Below are positions 1 through 8,259 of a DNA stretch of 62,151 bases, one piece after another. The translations under genes and the position numbers were made by a program. Position 1 is the first letter of the stretch; every line of letters begins with the position of its first letter. A model generated the notes under the pieces. That model saw only the letters and a program-made list of their open reading frames with translations. It was not told the origin of the DNA and did not search any database. Source of the stretch: Prochlorococcus sp. AG-670-O17 (GTDB lineage Bacteria > Cyanobacteriota > Cyanobacteriia > PCC-6307 > Cyanobiaceae). The stretch is from NCBI GenBank assembly GCA_003211315.1, contig QCTC01000003.1, forward strand, positions 1-62,151, given 5' to 3'.

Positions 1-1587
1 CTTATTGTTCAAGTTGCATGTTTACTTATTCGTTCTTTTTTGCCTTTGACGCATGGAGATGCATTTGGTCAGTATTTCTTTGAATCACTACAGATATCTA
101 GGTTAGAAAATTTAAAAATATTGGAATTTTATGAAATGGGTGAGAGTTTTAGAAGTGATTCGCTTGCTTCATTTTTTGATTCCTTTTTTATTCAATTAAC
201 AAATAATTGGTCTATAGCAAGATTTACTAGATTGGCATCTTTAGTTTTAGTAATTTTAAGTTCTTTAGAGATGGTATCTAATTTAGGTTCTATAAACTTT
301 AAGAAAGGACTTATTTTAATTTGTGTGATATTGACTATTCCTGATGTGTGGAGCGTTTTTGTTTCGGGAAAGCATGATGGATATGTTTTTCTTTTTGAGT
401 TTACAGGTATTTATATAATCTCTTTGTCAATAATAAGTAAAGACAAAATATTAAGATTAATCTTGTCTCTTCTTTCAATATTTTTAGCTTTTATTGGAGT
501 AAGTTCTAGGTTATCATCCCTATCTTTTTTATTAATAAGTTTAGTTTTACTATCTTTTAACCTTCTTAAGTTTAGAAAATATTTTTTTAATAATAAATCA
601 ATAAGCCTTAAAAAATACAATCTATTTCACCGAATAATCCTTTGTTTATTAGCTTTATTTACTGCTTTTATTATTCTTATGATTAATTATCATTATTTTT
701 CAAATCCTTTTTATATGCTATCTCCCCCGGGCTTTTTAACAAAAGTTTTTCCAAATGCATCTTATAAGATGGACTACGTTTATATAAAAGATACTTTGTC
801 TTTGAGAAATATTCCTCTAATTTTTAAACCTATCTCTACTTTTCTTTATGCATCACTTGGCATGGAACCAATTCGGCATGTGTTAAATCAACTTAAAGAT
901 AAAAATGATTTCTTTTTATTCCTGTTCGGGACTATCGATTTTTTTGGTCCTAAATTTATCATGGTATCCATACTTTCTTTTAATCCTTTAGTTTTACTAA
1001 CATTTACTTATTTAAAATCTCTAAAAAATTATGAAAAATCTTTACTTTTTTTACTGACTTTTTGGATTGTTTTATGGTCCTTATCAATACCTTATACTCG
1101 GACAGCAATATCAAGTTCTTTGGCTTTAATTGTCTTAGGACTATCTAATATAAAAGGGTTTAATTCTAACTCTTTTAATTCCTTAAATAGTTTATTAAGA
1201 TTATCTATTTTTTCATATGGAATATTAAGTATTTACTTTTTCACAATTTGGAGTGTTTCAAATCTTTATGATTTACCAGTAAGTAAATTGGTAATGTCAA
1301 AAGAATATAGCAGGACATCTTTATCAAGAGAATTTATTAAATTACAAAATGAGACTTTGGGTAATAAAAATATAATACCAACTTTAAAATTCGAAGACTC
1401 TTGGAAAAAAATTGAAGCAGATAATCCTGATAAGTTTCTTTTTTTAGAAGCCCCTTCCCACTTCGCATACTTCATGAATAGAGGTTTAATTACAAATAAA
1501 AAGTTAGCTTTGCCCTCTAGAATAGAAAATGACTCATTATGTTTTGAAATAGACTTAAATCGAGAACTGATAAAGAAGACTTGTTAA
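1..1587 (+). CDS. Polytopic membrane protein, 5' end cut by window edge
   Basis: The reading frame is already open at base 1: 13 codons precede the TTG at 40, so this is a partial gene and that TTG is probably not the start. The visible part is about 528 residues with some 9-10 hydrophobic segments (for example around residues 60-75, 85-115, 140-175, 200-225 and 310-420 counted from base 40) and a roughly 100-residue soluble C-terminus. I recognise no catalytic motif. The length, the many helices and the adjacent glycan operon suggest a surface-polysaccharide function such as a GT-C-type transferase or flippase, but that is inference. It converges with the GtrA-like gene, overlapping it by 4 bases. 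Confidence 0.75.
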   Translation, partial: LIVQVACLLIRSFLPLTHGDAFGQYFFESLQISRLENLKILEFYEMGESFRSDSLASFFDSFFIQLTNNWSIARFTRLASLVLVILSSLEMVSNLGSINFKKGLILICVILTIPDVWSVFVSGKHDGYVFLFEFTGIYIISLSIISKDKILRLILSLLSIFLAFIGVSSRLSSLSFLLISLVLLSFNLLKFRKYFFNNKSISLKKYNLFHRIILCLLALFTAFIILMINYHYFSNPFYMLSPPGFLTKVFPNASYKMDYVYIKDTLSLRNIPLIFKPISTFLYASLGMEPIRHVLNQLKDKNDFFLFLFGTIDFFGPKFIMVSILSFNPLVLLTFTYLKSLKNYEKSLLFLLTFWIVLWSLSIPYTRTAISSSLALIVLGLSNIKGFNSNSFNSLNSLLRLSIFSYGILSIYFFTIWSVSNLYDLPVSKLVMSKEYSRTSLSREFIKLQNETLGNKNIIPTLKFEDSWKKIEADNPDKFLFLEAPSHFAYFMNRGLITNKKLALPSRIENDSLCFEIDLNRELIKKTC

Positions 1588-1961
1588 TTTCTTTCATTAA
1601 AAATAAATAACTTCTGACATAAATATGATGCGCAAGCTAGGGGGGGTATTACTAATAATGATGAGATATTTTTGGATAGATTATCTGAACTGATAAATTC
1701 AATTAAAAACCAATTAATTTTCCATAAAAAAATATGCATTATTAGATATTTAAATACTTGAGAATTATTTAGTAAATTAACTTTAAAAACTTTTTTACTA
1801 TAAAAATAAAATCCAAATAAAAAGTTAAAAAGTTGACTTATTAATGTGGCAAATATAACTGGGATTATGAATAATATGGCTTGAAGAATAAAATTTGTAA
1901 TCAGTACATTAATAAGTCCATAAAAAATAAAAAGCCTTTTATTTCTATATTTTATTTTCAT
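1584..1961 (-). CDS. GtrA-like small membrane protein
   Basis: 125 residues with four predicted transmembrane helices. The pattern resembles the GtrA/DPMS family: an Asn-rich first helix, then 'FNFLFGFYFYSKKVF', like the family's conserved N-F-x-x-x-r-x-x-v-F stretch. GtrA proteins are thought to help translocate lipid-linked sugars and usually sit beside a polyprenyl-phosphate glycosyltransferase. Such a GT2 lies at 5836-6531 on the same strand, which supports the reading. It could be the last gene of that minus-strand operon, after a gap of about 140 bases. The family match is motif-level only. Confidence 0.65.
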   Translation of the reverse strand: MKIKYRNKRLFIFYGLINVLITNFILQAILFIIPVIFATLISQLFNFLFGFYFYSKKVFKVNLLNNSQVFKYLIMHIFLWKINWFLIEFISSDNLSKNISSLLVIPPLACASYLCQKLFIFNERN

Positions 1962-2104
1962 AAATTTTATAGCTTTTTCATCGTATTTATTAAGGAAACT
2001 AAATTAATATAATTTTAAATTGCATGACTATAAAGAAATAATATAAGCTAATACATTAAATTTTACATATAAATTAATTCTTAATTAAAGGTATGTTGGA
2101 AAAT

Positions 2105-3055
2105 TTATTGATCTTTCAAAATCTCTTCAACTTTTTCAAGAATCTCAACAATATTTACTGCTAAGTTAAGCTCTTTTGGACTATTATTGCCCAAGCGAAT
2201 ATCATCCATAAATTCTTGGATAAGAATTTCTAATGGTGATTTTTCAAGATATAGATCATTTTTATTTCTTGATTTAGCAATACTCTTAACTTCGAAATCT
2301 TTAATTTCTTTAACTTTTTTGTAATTTATTGGATCAAATATATATGAACAATCTTCAAAATTTATTTTTAAGAAACGATTTTTATTTTGCATTAGATTAC
2401 CAATATTAATTTCTGCATATCTTCCTCTTTCAAAATTAAGCACTAACTTAATATTTGAACTCTTTAACCCATGTTTAAAATCCTTCTTTATAAATTCTGC
2501 TTTTATTTTTAAAGGGTATTCGCCAATAATTTCCAGACACATCGACAAATCATGAGGTCCCCAATCCCAAAGAGATGTGACATCTCTCCGAAATGGACCA
2601 TAATTTCCTCCTAAAGTATAAATTGATTTTAAGTTAACTTTATCTTTAATTTTTTTCTTTAATAATCTATACAAAGGGTGATAAAGATATACATGATTTA
2701 CCTTTACTATTGTTTGATATTTTTCCTGAAGTTCTAATAATAACTGCGCCTCTTTAAGATTTAATGTCAAGGGCTTCTCGATAATTATAGGTTTGCCATT
2801 CCTAATCGACTCTGCGGCAATTTCATAATGCGTGTTCGGTGGTGAGGCAATAATTATTCCATCGATTGCAGATGAAAGTATCACTTCATGCCAGTTAGTT
2901 GTAATTTCGTAATCTCGTAACAAATAATCCTTACCGGTAATGCTCTTGCAGGCAATTTTTTTTATTGAAACTCCATCAGCATTTTTTATAGTATTTATAT
3001 AGTTAACTCCCCATTTTCCAGCCCCAATAAGACCAATCTTGATCTCTTGAGACAT
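2105..3055 (-). CDS. Gfo/Idh/MocA-family NAD(P) oxidoreductase
   Basis: 316 residues. The N-terminal Rossmann fold has the dinucleotide motif GAGKWG at residues 11-16 and the family's EKP signature at 93-95. The C-terminal domain has a 'WDWGPHD' segment typical of sugar-nucleotide members such as WlbA-type dehydrogenases. It probably oxidises or reduces a nucleotide-linked sugar. It begins 1 base after the stop of the UXS-like gene, so the two are almost certainly co-transcribed. The substrate cannot be read from the sequence; the context suggests a modified deoxy- or amino-sugar for the cell surface. Confidence 0.85.
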   Translation of the reverse strand: MSQEIKIGLIGAGKWGVNYINTIKNADGVSIKKIACKSITGKDYLLRDYEITTNWHEVILSSAIDGIIIASPPNTHYEIAAESIRNGKPIIIEKPLTLNLKEAQLLLELQEKYQTIVKVNHVYLYHPLYRLLKKKIKDKVNLKSIYTLGGNYGPFRRDVTSLWDWGPHDLSMCLEIIGEYPLKIKAEFIKKDFKHGLKSSNIKLVLNFERGRYAEINIGNLMQNKNRFLKINFEDCSYIFDPINYKKVKEIKDFEVKSIAKSRNKNDLYLEKSPLEILIQEFMDDIRLGNNSPKELNLAVNIVEILEKVEEILKDQ

Positions 3056-3056
3056 A

Positions 3057-4118
3057 CTATTGTCTCCCTGTATAAACTGAATCTGACCATTTTATAAATC
3101 TTTTTAGTCCTTCATTGATATCAATTTTTGGTTGATATTTGATTTGTCTTTTTGCTTTCAATATATCTGGACACCTTCTATTAGGTTCATCTGCTGGATA
3201 GCTGTCTGGATAATCTACAATATTATATTTCACTTTTTTACCTAAAATAAATTCAATTTTTTCTATCAATTCAATCACAGATATTTCAGGATTAGGATTG
3301 CCTATATTGTAAGCTTCTCCTGGTACTCCATTTAATATGACACGAATAAATCCTTCCATAGCATCTGTTATGTAGCAAAAAGTTCTTGTTTGATTTCCCG
3401 TCCCATAAATTTGTAGTGGAATATCACCTTTAATCCTACTAGTGAAATTAGGTAAAACTCTGTAATCAGTTTCTTGCATGCCTGGACCAAAAACATTAAA
3501 TGGTCTAATTGTGTTAGTACATACACCTTTCAAATTATGAAAAATATTGCATAGAGTCTCTCCTACTCTTTTACTTTCGTCGTAACATGCACGTGGCCCA
3601 GTGCAAGAAACATTTCCTTTGTAACTCTCTTTTGTAGGGATATTTTTGGAATCGGGATCTCCATATATCTCTGAAGATGAGAAAAACGTAAGTCTTGCTG
3701 ATTTTTGTTCAGCTAATTCAAGCATATTTTTCGTTCCATTTATAGCTACTTCTAATGTCTCTAATGGATAGGCGCGATAATAATATGGACTTGCTATTCC
3801 AGCTGCATGAATAATAAAATCAATCTTTTCATCCGCAGAAAACTTTTCAATAACATTATGATTTATAAATTCAATATTTTCATAAGATGGTATTTGAGCT
3901 CCCTCTTTACCAGATGTTATTAGATTATCTAAGACTATTACTTTAGCTTTTTCTTTTAAAACTTGCTCATTTAGCAAATTAAAAATTTGCATAAAATATC
4001 TACCTAGGAAACCTCTCCCCCCTGTTAATAAGATAGTTTTTCCTGAGAATTGATAAGAAATATCACTGATATTTTCAACTATTTGTTCGATATCATTAAA
4101 TAACAAGAATTCACTCAT
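3057..4118 (-). CDS. NAD-dependent epimerase/dehydratase, UDP-glucuronate decarboxylase-like
   Basis: 353-residue extended short-chain dehydrogenase. It has the NAD motif GGRGFLG at residues 33-39, a Ser-rich 'SSSEIYGDP' at 147-155 and the catalytic Y179-x-x-x-K183 inside 'GPRACYDESKR', a string characteristic of UDP-glucuronate decarboxylases (UXS, giving UDP-xylose). About 25 residues precede the Rossmann fold. It starts directly against the stop of the methyltransferase gene (4118/4119), so translation is probably coupled. A UDP-glucose dehydrogenase at 50367-51803 could supply UDP-glucuronate. A related dTDP-glucose or UDP-sugar dehydratase is the alternative. Confidence 0.85.
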   Translation of the reverse strand: MSEFLLFNDIEQIVENISDISYQFSGKTILLTGGRGFLGRYFMQIFNLLNEQVLKEKAKVIVLDNLITSGKEGAQIPSYENIEFINHNVIEKFSADEKIDFIIHAAGIASPYYYRAYPLETLEVAINGTKNMLELAEQKSARLTFFSSSEIYGDPDSKNIPTKESYKGNVSCTGPRACYDESKRVGETLCNIFHNLKGVCTNTIRPFNVFGPGMQETDYRVLPNFTSRIKGDIPLQIYGTGNQTRTFCYITDAMEGFIRVILNGVPGEAYNIGNPNPEISVIELIEKIEFILGKKVKYNIVDYPDSYPADEPNRRCPDILKAKRQIKYQPKIDINEGLKRFIKWSDSVYTGRQ

Positions 4119-5363
4119 TCATATAACCCTCAGATTTGGTAGCGGAATAATAAACTTCCCCCCTGAATTAGAAAATTCCTTATTCTTTCTAATAATTGAG
4201 TCTGCAAAATTCCAAGCCAGGATTAGTAAGTAATCTGGTTTAAGTACATCTATAGATGAACTTGGTACTACTGGGATATGTAATCCAGGACTATAGAGTC
4301 CCTGCTTCAAGGGACTATCGTCAACAATAAAATCTAAAACATCATTTTTTAGGCCAAATTCATACATAAGAGTTGTAGCTTTCGCTGGGGCGCCAAAACC
4401 AGCAATTGTTTTTTTTTGAGACTTTAGTTCCTTTATAAAATCATTAAGTGATTTTTTTCTTTCTTTAATATTATTTGTAAAATTTTTAAATGTTTTTTTA
4501 TTATTTAAGGATACCGATTTCTCTAAATCTACCAAATCGAAAACAGATTTATTAATCTGTCTTTTGTCCTCAATATTCTTTACTACACATCTAATTGATC
4601 CTCCATGTGTATTTATTCTTAAAACATCGATTAGTTCCATTTCATTCGATTGAAAAAATTTAATTAGAGGAATCACAGAATGATAAGAAAGATGTTCATG
4701 ATAAATAGTATCGAATAAGGTCTTTTGATAGACATCTAATAAATAAGAGACTTCAAAAACAAACAAACCATTAGGGGATAATAAATTCCTAACGGCTTTA
4801 GTAATACCAATTAAGTCATCAGAATGAGCAAAAACATTATTCGCTGTTATTAATGAAGCAGTTGAATATTTTTCTTTGATTTTTTCAGAAGTTTTATAGT
4901 TAAAAAATTCATTTACAGTATTAATACCATCTTGCTGAGCTTTTTTTGAGATATTTATTGCTGGGTCAACTCCGATTGTTTTATATCCTATATTTTTAAA
5001 AAATTTAAGTAAAGTGCCATCATTTGAACCAATATCTAATATGTAATTTTCGAGTGAAGGTTGATAAGTTTTGACAATATCCTTTGCATAGTTTGAAAAA
5101 TGTTCAACAAAGACTGGAGATGTCCCTGAGACATATACATAATTCTCGAAAAGTTCAATGGGATCAACTACTTCGGTAAGTTGCACATGAGAACAATTTT
5201 CACAGAAGAATAATTCTAATGGATATTTTTTTTGCCTAATATTTAAATTTTCTTTAGATACAAAAGCGTTGGCTGGCGGGGTAGAGGCTAATTTTAGTAT
5301 TGAGCTAAGTTTAGAGGAGCTACAAAGTCTGCATAGTTGCTTTTTATCTTTCCCATTATCCAT
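4119..5363 (-). CDS. Sugar C-methyltransferase, SAM-dependent
   Basis: 414 residues from ATG 5363. That start forms an 8-base ATGGATAA overlap with the stop of the upstream cupin gene, typical of translational coupling; an in-frame start at 5399 would overlap it by 44 bases and add 12 residues without conserved features. Architecture: N-terminal zinc-binding module with C-x2-C near residue 10 and a second C-x2-C in 'FFCENCSHVQL'; SAM-binding motif 'LDIGSNDGTLL'; C-terminal 'GFGAPAKATTLMYEFG' module. This three-part arrangement (Methyltransf_13/23/14) is known from NDP-deoxysugar C-methyltransferases such as TylCIII and NovU. It fits an operon making a branched sugar. Confidence 0.88.
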   Translation of the reverse strand: MDNGKDKKQLCRLCSSSKLSSILKLASTPPANAFVSKENLNIRQKKYPLELFFCENCSHVQLTEVVDPIELFENYVYVSGTSPVFVEHFSNYAKDIVKTYQPSLENYILDIGSNDGTLLKFFKNIGYKTIGVDPAINISKKAQQDGINTVNEFFNYKTSEKIKEKYSTASLITANNVFAHSDDLIGITKAVRNLLSPNGLFVFEVSYLLDVYQKTLFDTIYHEHLSYHSVIPLIKFFQSNEMELIDVLRINTHGGSIRCVVKNIEDKRQINKSVFDLVDLEKSVSLNNKKTFKNFTNNIKERKKSLNDFIKELKSQKKTIAGFGAPAKATTLMYEFGLKNDVLDFIVDDSPLKQGLYSPGLHIPVVPSSSIDVLKPDYLLILAWNFADSIIRKNKEFSNSGGKFIIPLPNLRVI

Positions 5364-5823
5364 TGTTAGGTGTCCATGAAATCGAATCTGAAGAGTCAAT
5401 TAAGTTTGTTCTGACTACATCCGCTTCATAAGTTTCCTGATCTCGAGGATTCCTAGAAAGAGTTAAAAATAATGTATCTTCAGTAAATTTCATACAATGT
5501 TCAATTAGTGGGGGAGTGAAAACCATGCTACCTTTTTCTACCATAAGCAATTCAGGGTCTTTGTTTGAATTTAGTTCTCTATGGTAATAATTTATTTTCC
5601 CATAAATGACATAACAATAATGCCAGTCTGTTTTGTGATAATGATTAGCCCTTAAAGAGCCTGCCTTTGAGTGAATCATCACTGCACTTTTCATTAATAC
5701 GTCAACCAAAGGTTGGATTGAACCTCTATTATCAATGAAAGGCTTCTCTAAATCTACTAATGGTTTAGTAGGCCAATTTTTAATTTCTTCTTCAGTTAAA
5801 GGGTTTATTTTGATGGGAGTCAT
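5356..5823 (-). CDS. Cupin-fold sugar-pathway protein (RmlC-like)
   Basis: 155 residues. The cupin core carries 'RANHYHKTDWHYCYV' (metal- or substrate-facing histidines) followed by 'VFTPPLIEHCMKF', the second cupin motif with its conserved His. Similar proteins occur in NDP-deoxysugar operons as 3,5-epimerase or ketoisomerase relatives, or as C-methyltransferase partners. It lies between the GT2 (12-base gap) and the methyltransferase (8-base overlap), so it is mid-operon. The exact reaction is not visible. Too short and without the usual RmlC catalytic context to be called an RmlC epimerase. Confidence 0.75.
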   Translation of the reverse strand: MTPIKINPLTEEEIKNWPTKPLVDLEKPFIDNRGSIQPLVDVLMKSAVMIHSKAGSLRANHYHKTDWHYCYVIYGKINYYHRELNSNKDPELLMVEKGSMVFTPPLIEHCMKFTEDTLFLTLSRNPRDQETYEADVVRTNLIDSSDSISWTPNNG

Positions 5824-5835
5824 GATTTATGAAAT

Positions 5836-6531
5836 TTAACGAAAAACTCTTTCTAAAATTATTGTTAATAATACAGATATAGCATTATGAGGCCTTATTT
5901 TCTTTCCTTCTTCGTAAGTTCTTCCATAATAATTTACAGGCACTTCATAAAAAGAACTACTTTTCGCAACTATTTTTGAGAGGATCTCTGCTTGTTGCTC
6001 CCAACCGCTCGTTGATAATTTTTGTGGGTTTATCAAATTTGCTCTAAAAACTACATAACAGCTATAGATGTCGGTAAAAGTTGTATTATTCATTATGTTG
6101 AATAGAAAAGTTATAAATTTGTTTCCTACCTTGTGCCAGAAATAATAAACTCTCGTTAATTGAGAGGCTATTAATCTACTTCCAATTACTAAATCAGCAT
6201 TGAAGCGCAAAACAGGTTCTAGGATTTTTACATAATCTTTTGGGTCATATTCAAGGTCCGCATCTTGAAATAAGATATACTCCCCACTTGCTTTGATTAA
6301 CCCCTCTTTCACTGCATTTCCTTTACCAGTATTTTTGGGAAGTTTTATTAGCAAATCGTATAAATTTCTGTTCTTTCTTAATAATGTTAAGGTTTTATCT
6401 TTAGAACAATCATCAATGACAATCACTTCTTTTATTATTCCTTCTATTTCGATATTTTTAACCTTTTCTAATATCTTTATTATGGTATTTTCTTCGTTAT
6501 AAGCTGGCATTATTATGGAAAGTTTTATCAT
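5836..6531 (-). CDS. Family 2 glycosyltransferase, polyprenyl-phosphate type
   Basis: 231 residues. GT-A fold motifs: 'SIIMPAYNEENTI' at the N-terminus, 'VIVIDDCSKDKT', the acidic 'LFQDADLEYDP' (DAD, metal and nucleotide-sugar site) and 'VIGSR'. No C-terminal membrane helices are evident, so it resembles short dolichyl- or undecaprenyl-phosphate mannosyl/glucosyltransferases (DPM1-like). It probably charges a lipid carrier with a hexose on the cytoplasmic face, for use by a membrane transferase or GtrA-like partner (1584-1961). It is first in the five-gene minus-strand operon; its promoter should lie in 6532-6607. Confidence 0.88.
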   Translation of the reverse strand: MIKLSIIMPAYNEENTIIKILEKVKNIEIEGIIKEVIVIDDCSKDKTLTLLRKNRNLYDLLIKLPKNTGKGNAVKEGLIKASGEYILFQDADLEYDPKDYVKILEPVLRFNADLVIGSRLIASQLTRVYYFWHKVGNKFITFLFNIMNNTTFTDIYSCYVVFRANLINPQKLSTSGWEQQAEILSKIVAKSSSFYEVPVNYYGRTYEEGKKIRPHNAISVLLTIILERVFR

Positions 6532-6607
6532 TATTATGGAAATTTATAAAAAAGATATTGATTAACTTTATATTATCCCTATTTAAAACAAAGGTTTTGT
6601 GTGAATT

Positions 6608-6910
6608 TTGTTCAAAAAGATAAACTTTTATATTAAAAATTTAAACAAGGTTAAAGACCTTAACCTTACATTTAAAAACATTGAAAAAATATTGAAAAAA
6701 AAAATTAGTTATAGAACTTTTATATCTTATGAAAAAGAAGAAAATTATAATCCTGATATAAATACAAAGAATTGGGATTTACATAAAAATAGATTGATTA
6801 AATTTGGTAGATCTCAATATAAAGGATTAACTTTTTTGTTAGTGCATAGGTCAGAATCTATTATCTTTCTAAAGAAGGTAATAAAGTTTATTGCTAAGAT
6901 TAGAAATTAA
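6608..6910 (+). CDS. Hypothetical protein, possibly the 5' half of a broken gene
   Basis: 100 residues from a TTG; no ATG or GTG exists in frame before the upstream stop. Lysine- and isoleucine-rich with no signal peptide or recognised domain. A second open frame (6891-7085) overlaps its 3' end by 20 bases in another frame and looks similar in composition, so the pair may be one gene split by a frameshift. It lies divergent from the glycan operon at the island edge, where gene decay is common. Coding status is uncertain. Confidence 0.4.
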   Translation: MFKKINFYIKNLNKVKDLNLTFKNIEKILKKKISYRTFISYEKEENYNPDINTKNWDLHKNRLIKFGRSQYKGLTFLLVHRSESIIFLKKVIKFIAKIRN

Positions 6911-7085
6911 ATATATATATAATTTAAAAAGAGGAATAATTAGTGAATACTTTTATTTCTACAAATTCAATAGGCCTAGGGAAATTATTAAAAAGATATA
7001 CATTAAGATCAAAAGTAAAGTTGGAGATGATACAAGCAGCTCAGAAAAGATATTCAACTTGGTCAGGCCTGAATGGACTTGCTAG
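6891..7085 (+). CDS. Hypothetical protein, possibly the 3' half of the preceding gene
   Basis: 64 residues from TTG, overlapping the previous frame by 20 bases. It is basic in the middle and ends '...LVRPEWTC'. No domain recognised, and there is no convincing ribosome binding site. Read with 6608-6910 it would extend that protein to about 160 residues if one indel in 6880-6910 were restored, so it may be a pseudogene fragment rather than an independent gene. Confidence 0.3.
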   Translation: MLRLEIKYIYNLKRGIISEYFYFYKFNRPREIIKKIYIKIKSKVGDDTSSSEKIFNLVRPEWTC

Positions 7086-7124
7086 AAAAATTGTGTTTAA
7101 GGTGTCAAATATTAATAATTAGTT

Positions 7125-7376
7125 ATGAAATATTTATTTGTATTGTCTGAAAATTTTTACAGATTAATCGAATGGGAGTGGAATTTCTTAAAACAATTAA
7201 GAAGAAAAAGAAGAAAGAATATTTTTCTTAGATGCTTTTTTGCTCTTTTAAGTTTCCTTTCAATTTTGATAATATTCTTTGTCCCACCTTGTATTTTTGG
7301 GATTTTATTAGGAGGGGGTATGAAATTTAGTATTTTTTTTATTTGGTTATGGATTTTAAATTTGAAGTTTTTTTGA
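7125..7376 (+). CDS. Small membrane protein, unknown
   Basis: 83 residues from ATG 7125. A basic amphipathic stretch 'KQLRRKRRKNIF' precedes two hydrophobic segments (about residues 35-60 and 66-82) joined by 'GILLGGGM'. The positive charges before the first helix predict a cytoplasmic N-terminus. I recognise no family. It is one of three consecutive small plus-strand genes ending at the terminator at 7745. Confidence 0.5.
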   Translation: MKYLFVLSENFYRLIEWEWNFLKQLRRKRRKNIFLRCFFALLSFLSILIIFFVPPCIFGILLGGGMKFSIFFIWLWILNLKFF

Positions 7377-7433
7377 AAAATAATTCTTTTATATTCTAAG
7401 TTGAATTAAGATTAGGATTATAGCTTTTTTTGA

Positions 7434-7649
7434 ATGCCAAAAATATTTAAGCAAAATAAATTCGCTTTATTGGGAGCAAATATTTTCATTATTGTGATTT
7501 GGGTATCATTATCTTCAGCCGTCGTAAATTTATTTATCGGTGATAATAATCCTTTTTATATTTATAAGATTAAATCTCTAATAAAGTATCTTCCTCCCAT
7601 TTGGGTAACTTGGTTTCTATGGGTTAAGAGAGGCGGATTAAAAAAATAG
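7434..7649 (+). CDS. Small two-helix membrane protein, unknown
   Basis: 71 residues from ATG 7434. Two hydrophobic stretches: about residues 11-33 ('FALLGANIFIIVIWVSLSSA') and 50-64 ('PPIWVTWFLWV'), then a basic tail. Composition and codon use match neighbouring genes. No family recognised. It is followed 95 bases downstream by a strong Rho-independent terminator, so the transcript probably ends there. Confidence 0.55.
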   Translation: MPKIFKQNKFALLGANIFIIVIWVSLSSAVVNLFIGDNNPFYIYKIKSLIKYLPPIWVTWFLWVKRGGLKK

Positions 7650-7744
7650 AATTAAATCGGCATATTTACGGATTTACACTTAATTAAAATAAATTAAGCT
7701 ATAAAAGCTTACTTGAGATTATTCTTGTGAGAATTAGGTAATAG

Positions 7745-7780
7745 GAGATCGTTTTCAGCTAAAAAGCGATCTCTTTTTTT
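7745..7780 (+). terminator. Rho-independent terminator
   Basis: A perfect 7-bp stem GAGATCG (7745-7751) / CGATCTC (7767-7773) is followed at once by seven T on the plus strand. It terminates the 7125-7649 transcripts and separates them from the minus-strand Hli region. Confidence 0.85.
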
Positions 7781-7908
7781 ATCAATAAGTTTTTAATAAA
7801 CTTAAAAGAAATTGCTAGGTTTACTATTGTATGACTTTCTTTACCAATATTTCTAAATATAAGACAAGTTAAACTGGTAATCTAATACCTTTTTCTACGA
7901 TAGTTTGA

Positions 7909-8004
7909 TTAGTTTTTAAAGTCCTGTAATTGTTTATTGGTATAAAAGAGAATAGTTGCAGTGAAATAAATTACTAAAAGAAGAAATTTACCTAGTGGAC
8001 TCAT
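7909..8004 (-). CDS. 31-residue membrane microprotein downstream of hli
   Basis: ATG at 8004, stop at 7909-7911; 31 residues starting 'MSPLGKFLLLVIYF'. One predicted transmembrane helix (about residues 6-21), then a polar tail. The frame is also open upstream to about 8052 with no standard start codon. It lies about 50 bases downstream of the Hli gene on the same strand and could be co-transcribed. Single-helix microproteins are frequent around cyanobacterial photosystem and Hli complexes, but no family was recognised and the function is inferred only from position. Confidence 0.4.
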   Translation of the reverse strand: MSPLGKFLLLVIYFTATILFYTNKQLQDFKN

Positions 8005-8052
8005 ACTCTTTAACCAGTTTTTTATAAAGTTCAGAAGAAATTGGTTCCATTT

Positions 8053-8259
8053 TTAGAAAATTCCAGGAATAATTTGGCCTGTTGTTACATATGCACCAAG
8101 CAATGCAATAAATCCAATCATGGCCCAACGACCATTCACTTTCTCTGCATTTTGAGGGTATCCGTCATAGGAGACTGACTCATCAATATATGGACGAGTT
8201 TCAGCTGGAAACATATTTTGTCTTCCGCCTGATTCTGTTGTTACTTGTGAATTAGCCAT
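8053..8259 (-). CDS. hli: High-light-inducible protein (Hli), one-helix CAB-like
   Basis: 68 residues. The signature 'AEKVNGRWAMIGFIALLGAY' near residues 38-57 is the chlorophyll-binding first-helix motif of LHC-like proteins (E-x-x-x-N-G-R-x-A-M-x-G). A roughly 37-residue polar N-terminus precedes the single helix. Hli proteins bind chlorophyll and carotenoid, associate with photosystem assembly intermediates and are induced by excess light or nutrient stress; HL Prochlorococcus carries many copies, often in islands. A perfect inverted repeat about 90-105 bases upstream (8347-8364) may be part of its control region. Family assignment is firm; the paralogue number cannot be given. Confidence 0.95.
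   Translation of the reverse strand: MANSQVTTESGGRQNMFPAETRPYIDESVSYDGYPQNAEKVNGRWAMIGFIALLGAYVTTGQIIPGIF

Noticed and set aside
40..42. TTG as the start codon of the first gene
   Set aside because: The frame is open back to base 1 with plausible protein sequence, so the gene runs in from outside the window.
5364..5399. Upstream start for the sugar C-methyltransferase
   Set aside because: It would overlap the cupin gene by 44 bases and add unconserved residues; ATG 5363 gives an 8-base coupled overlap.
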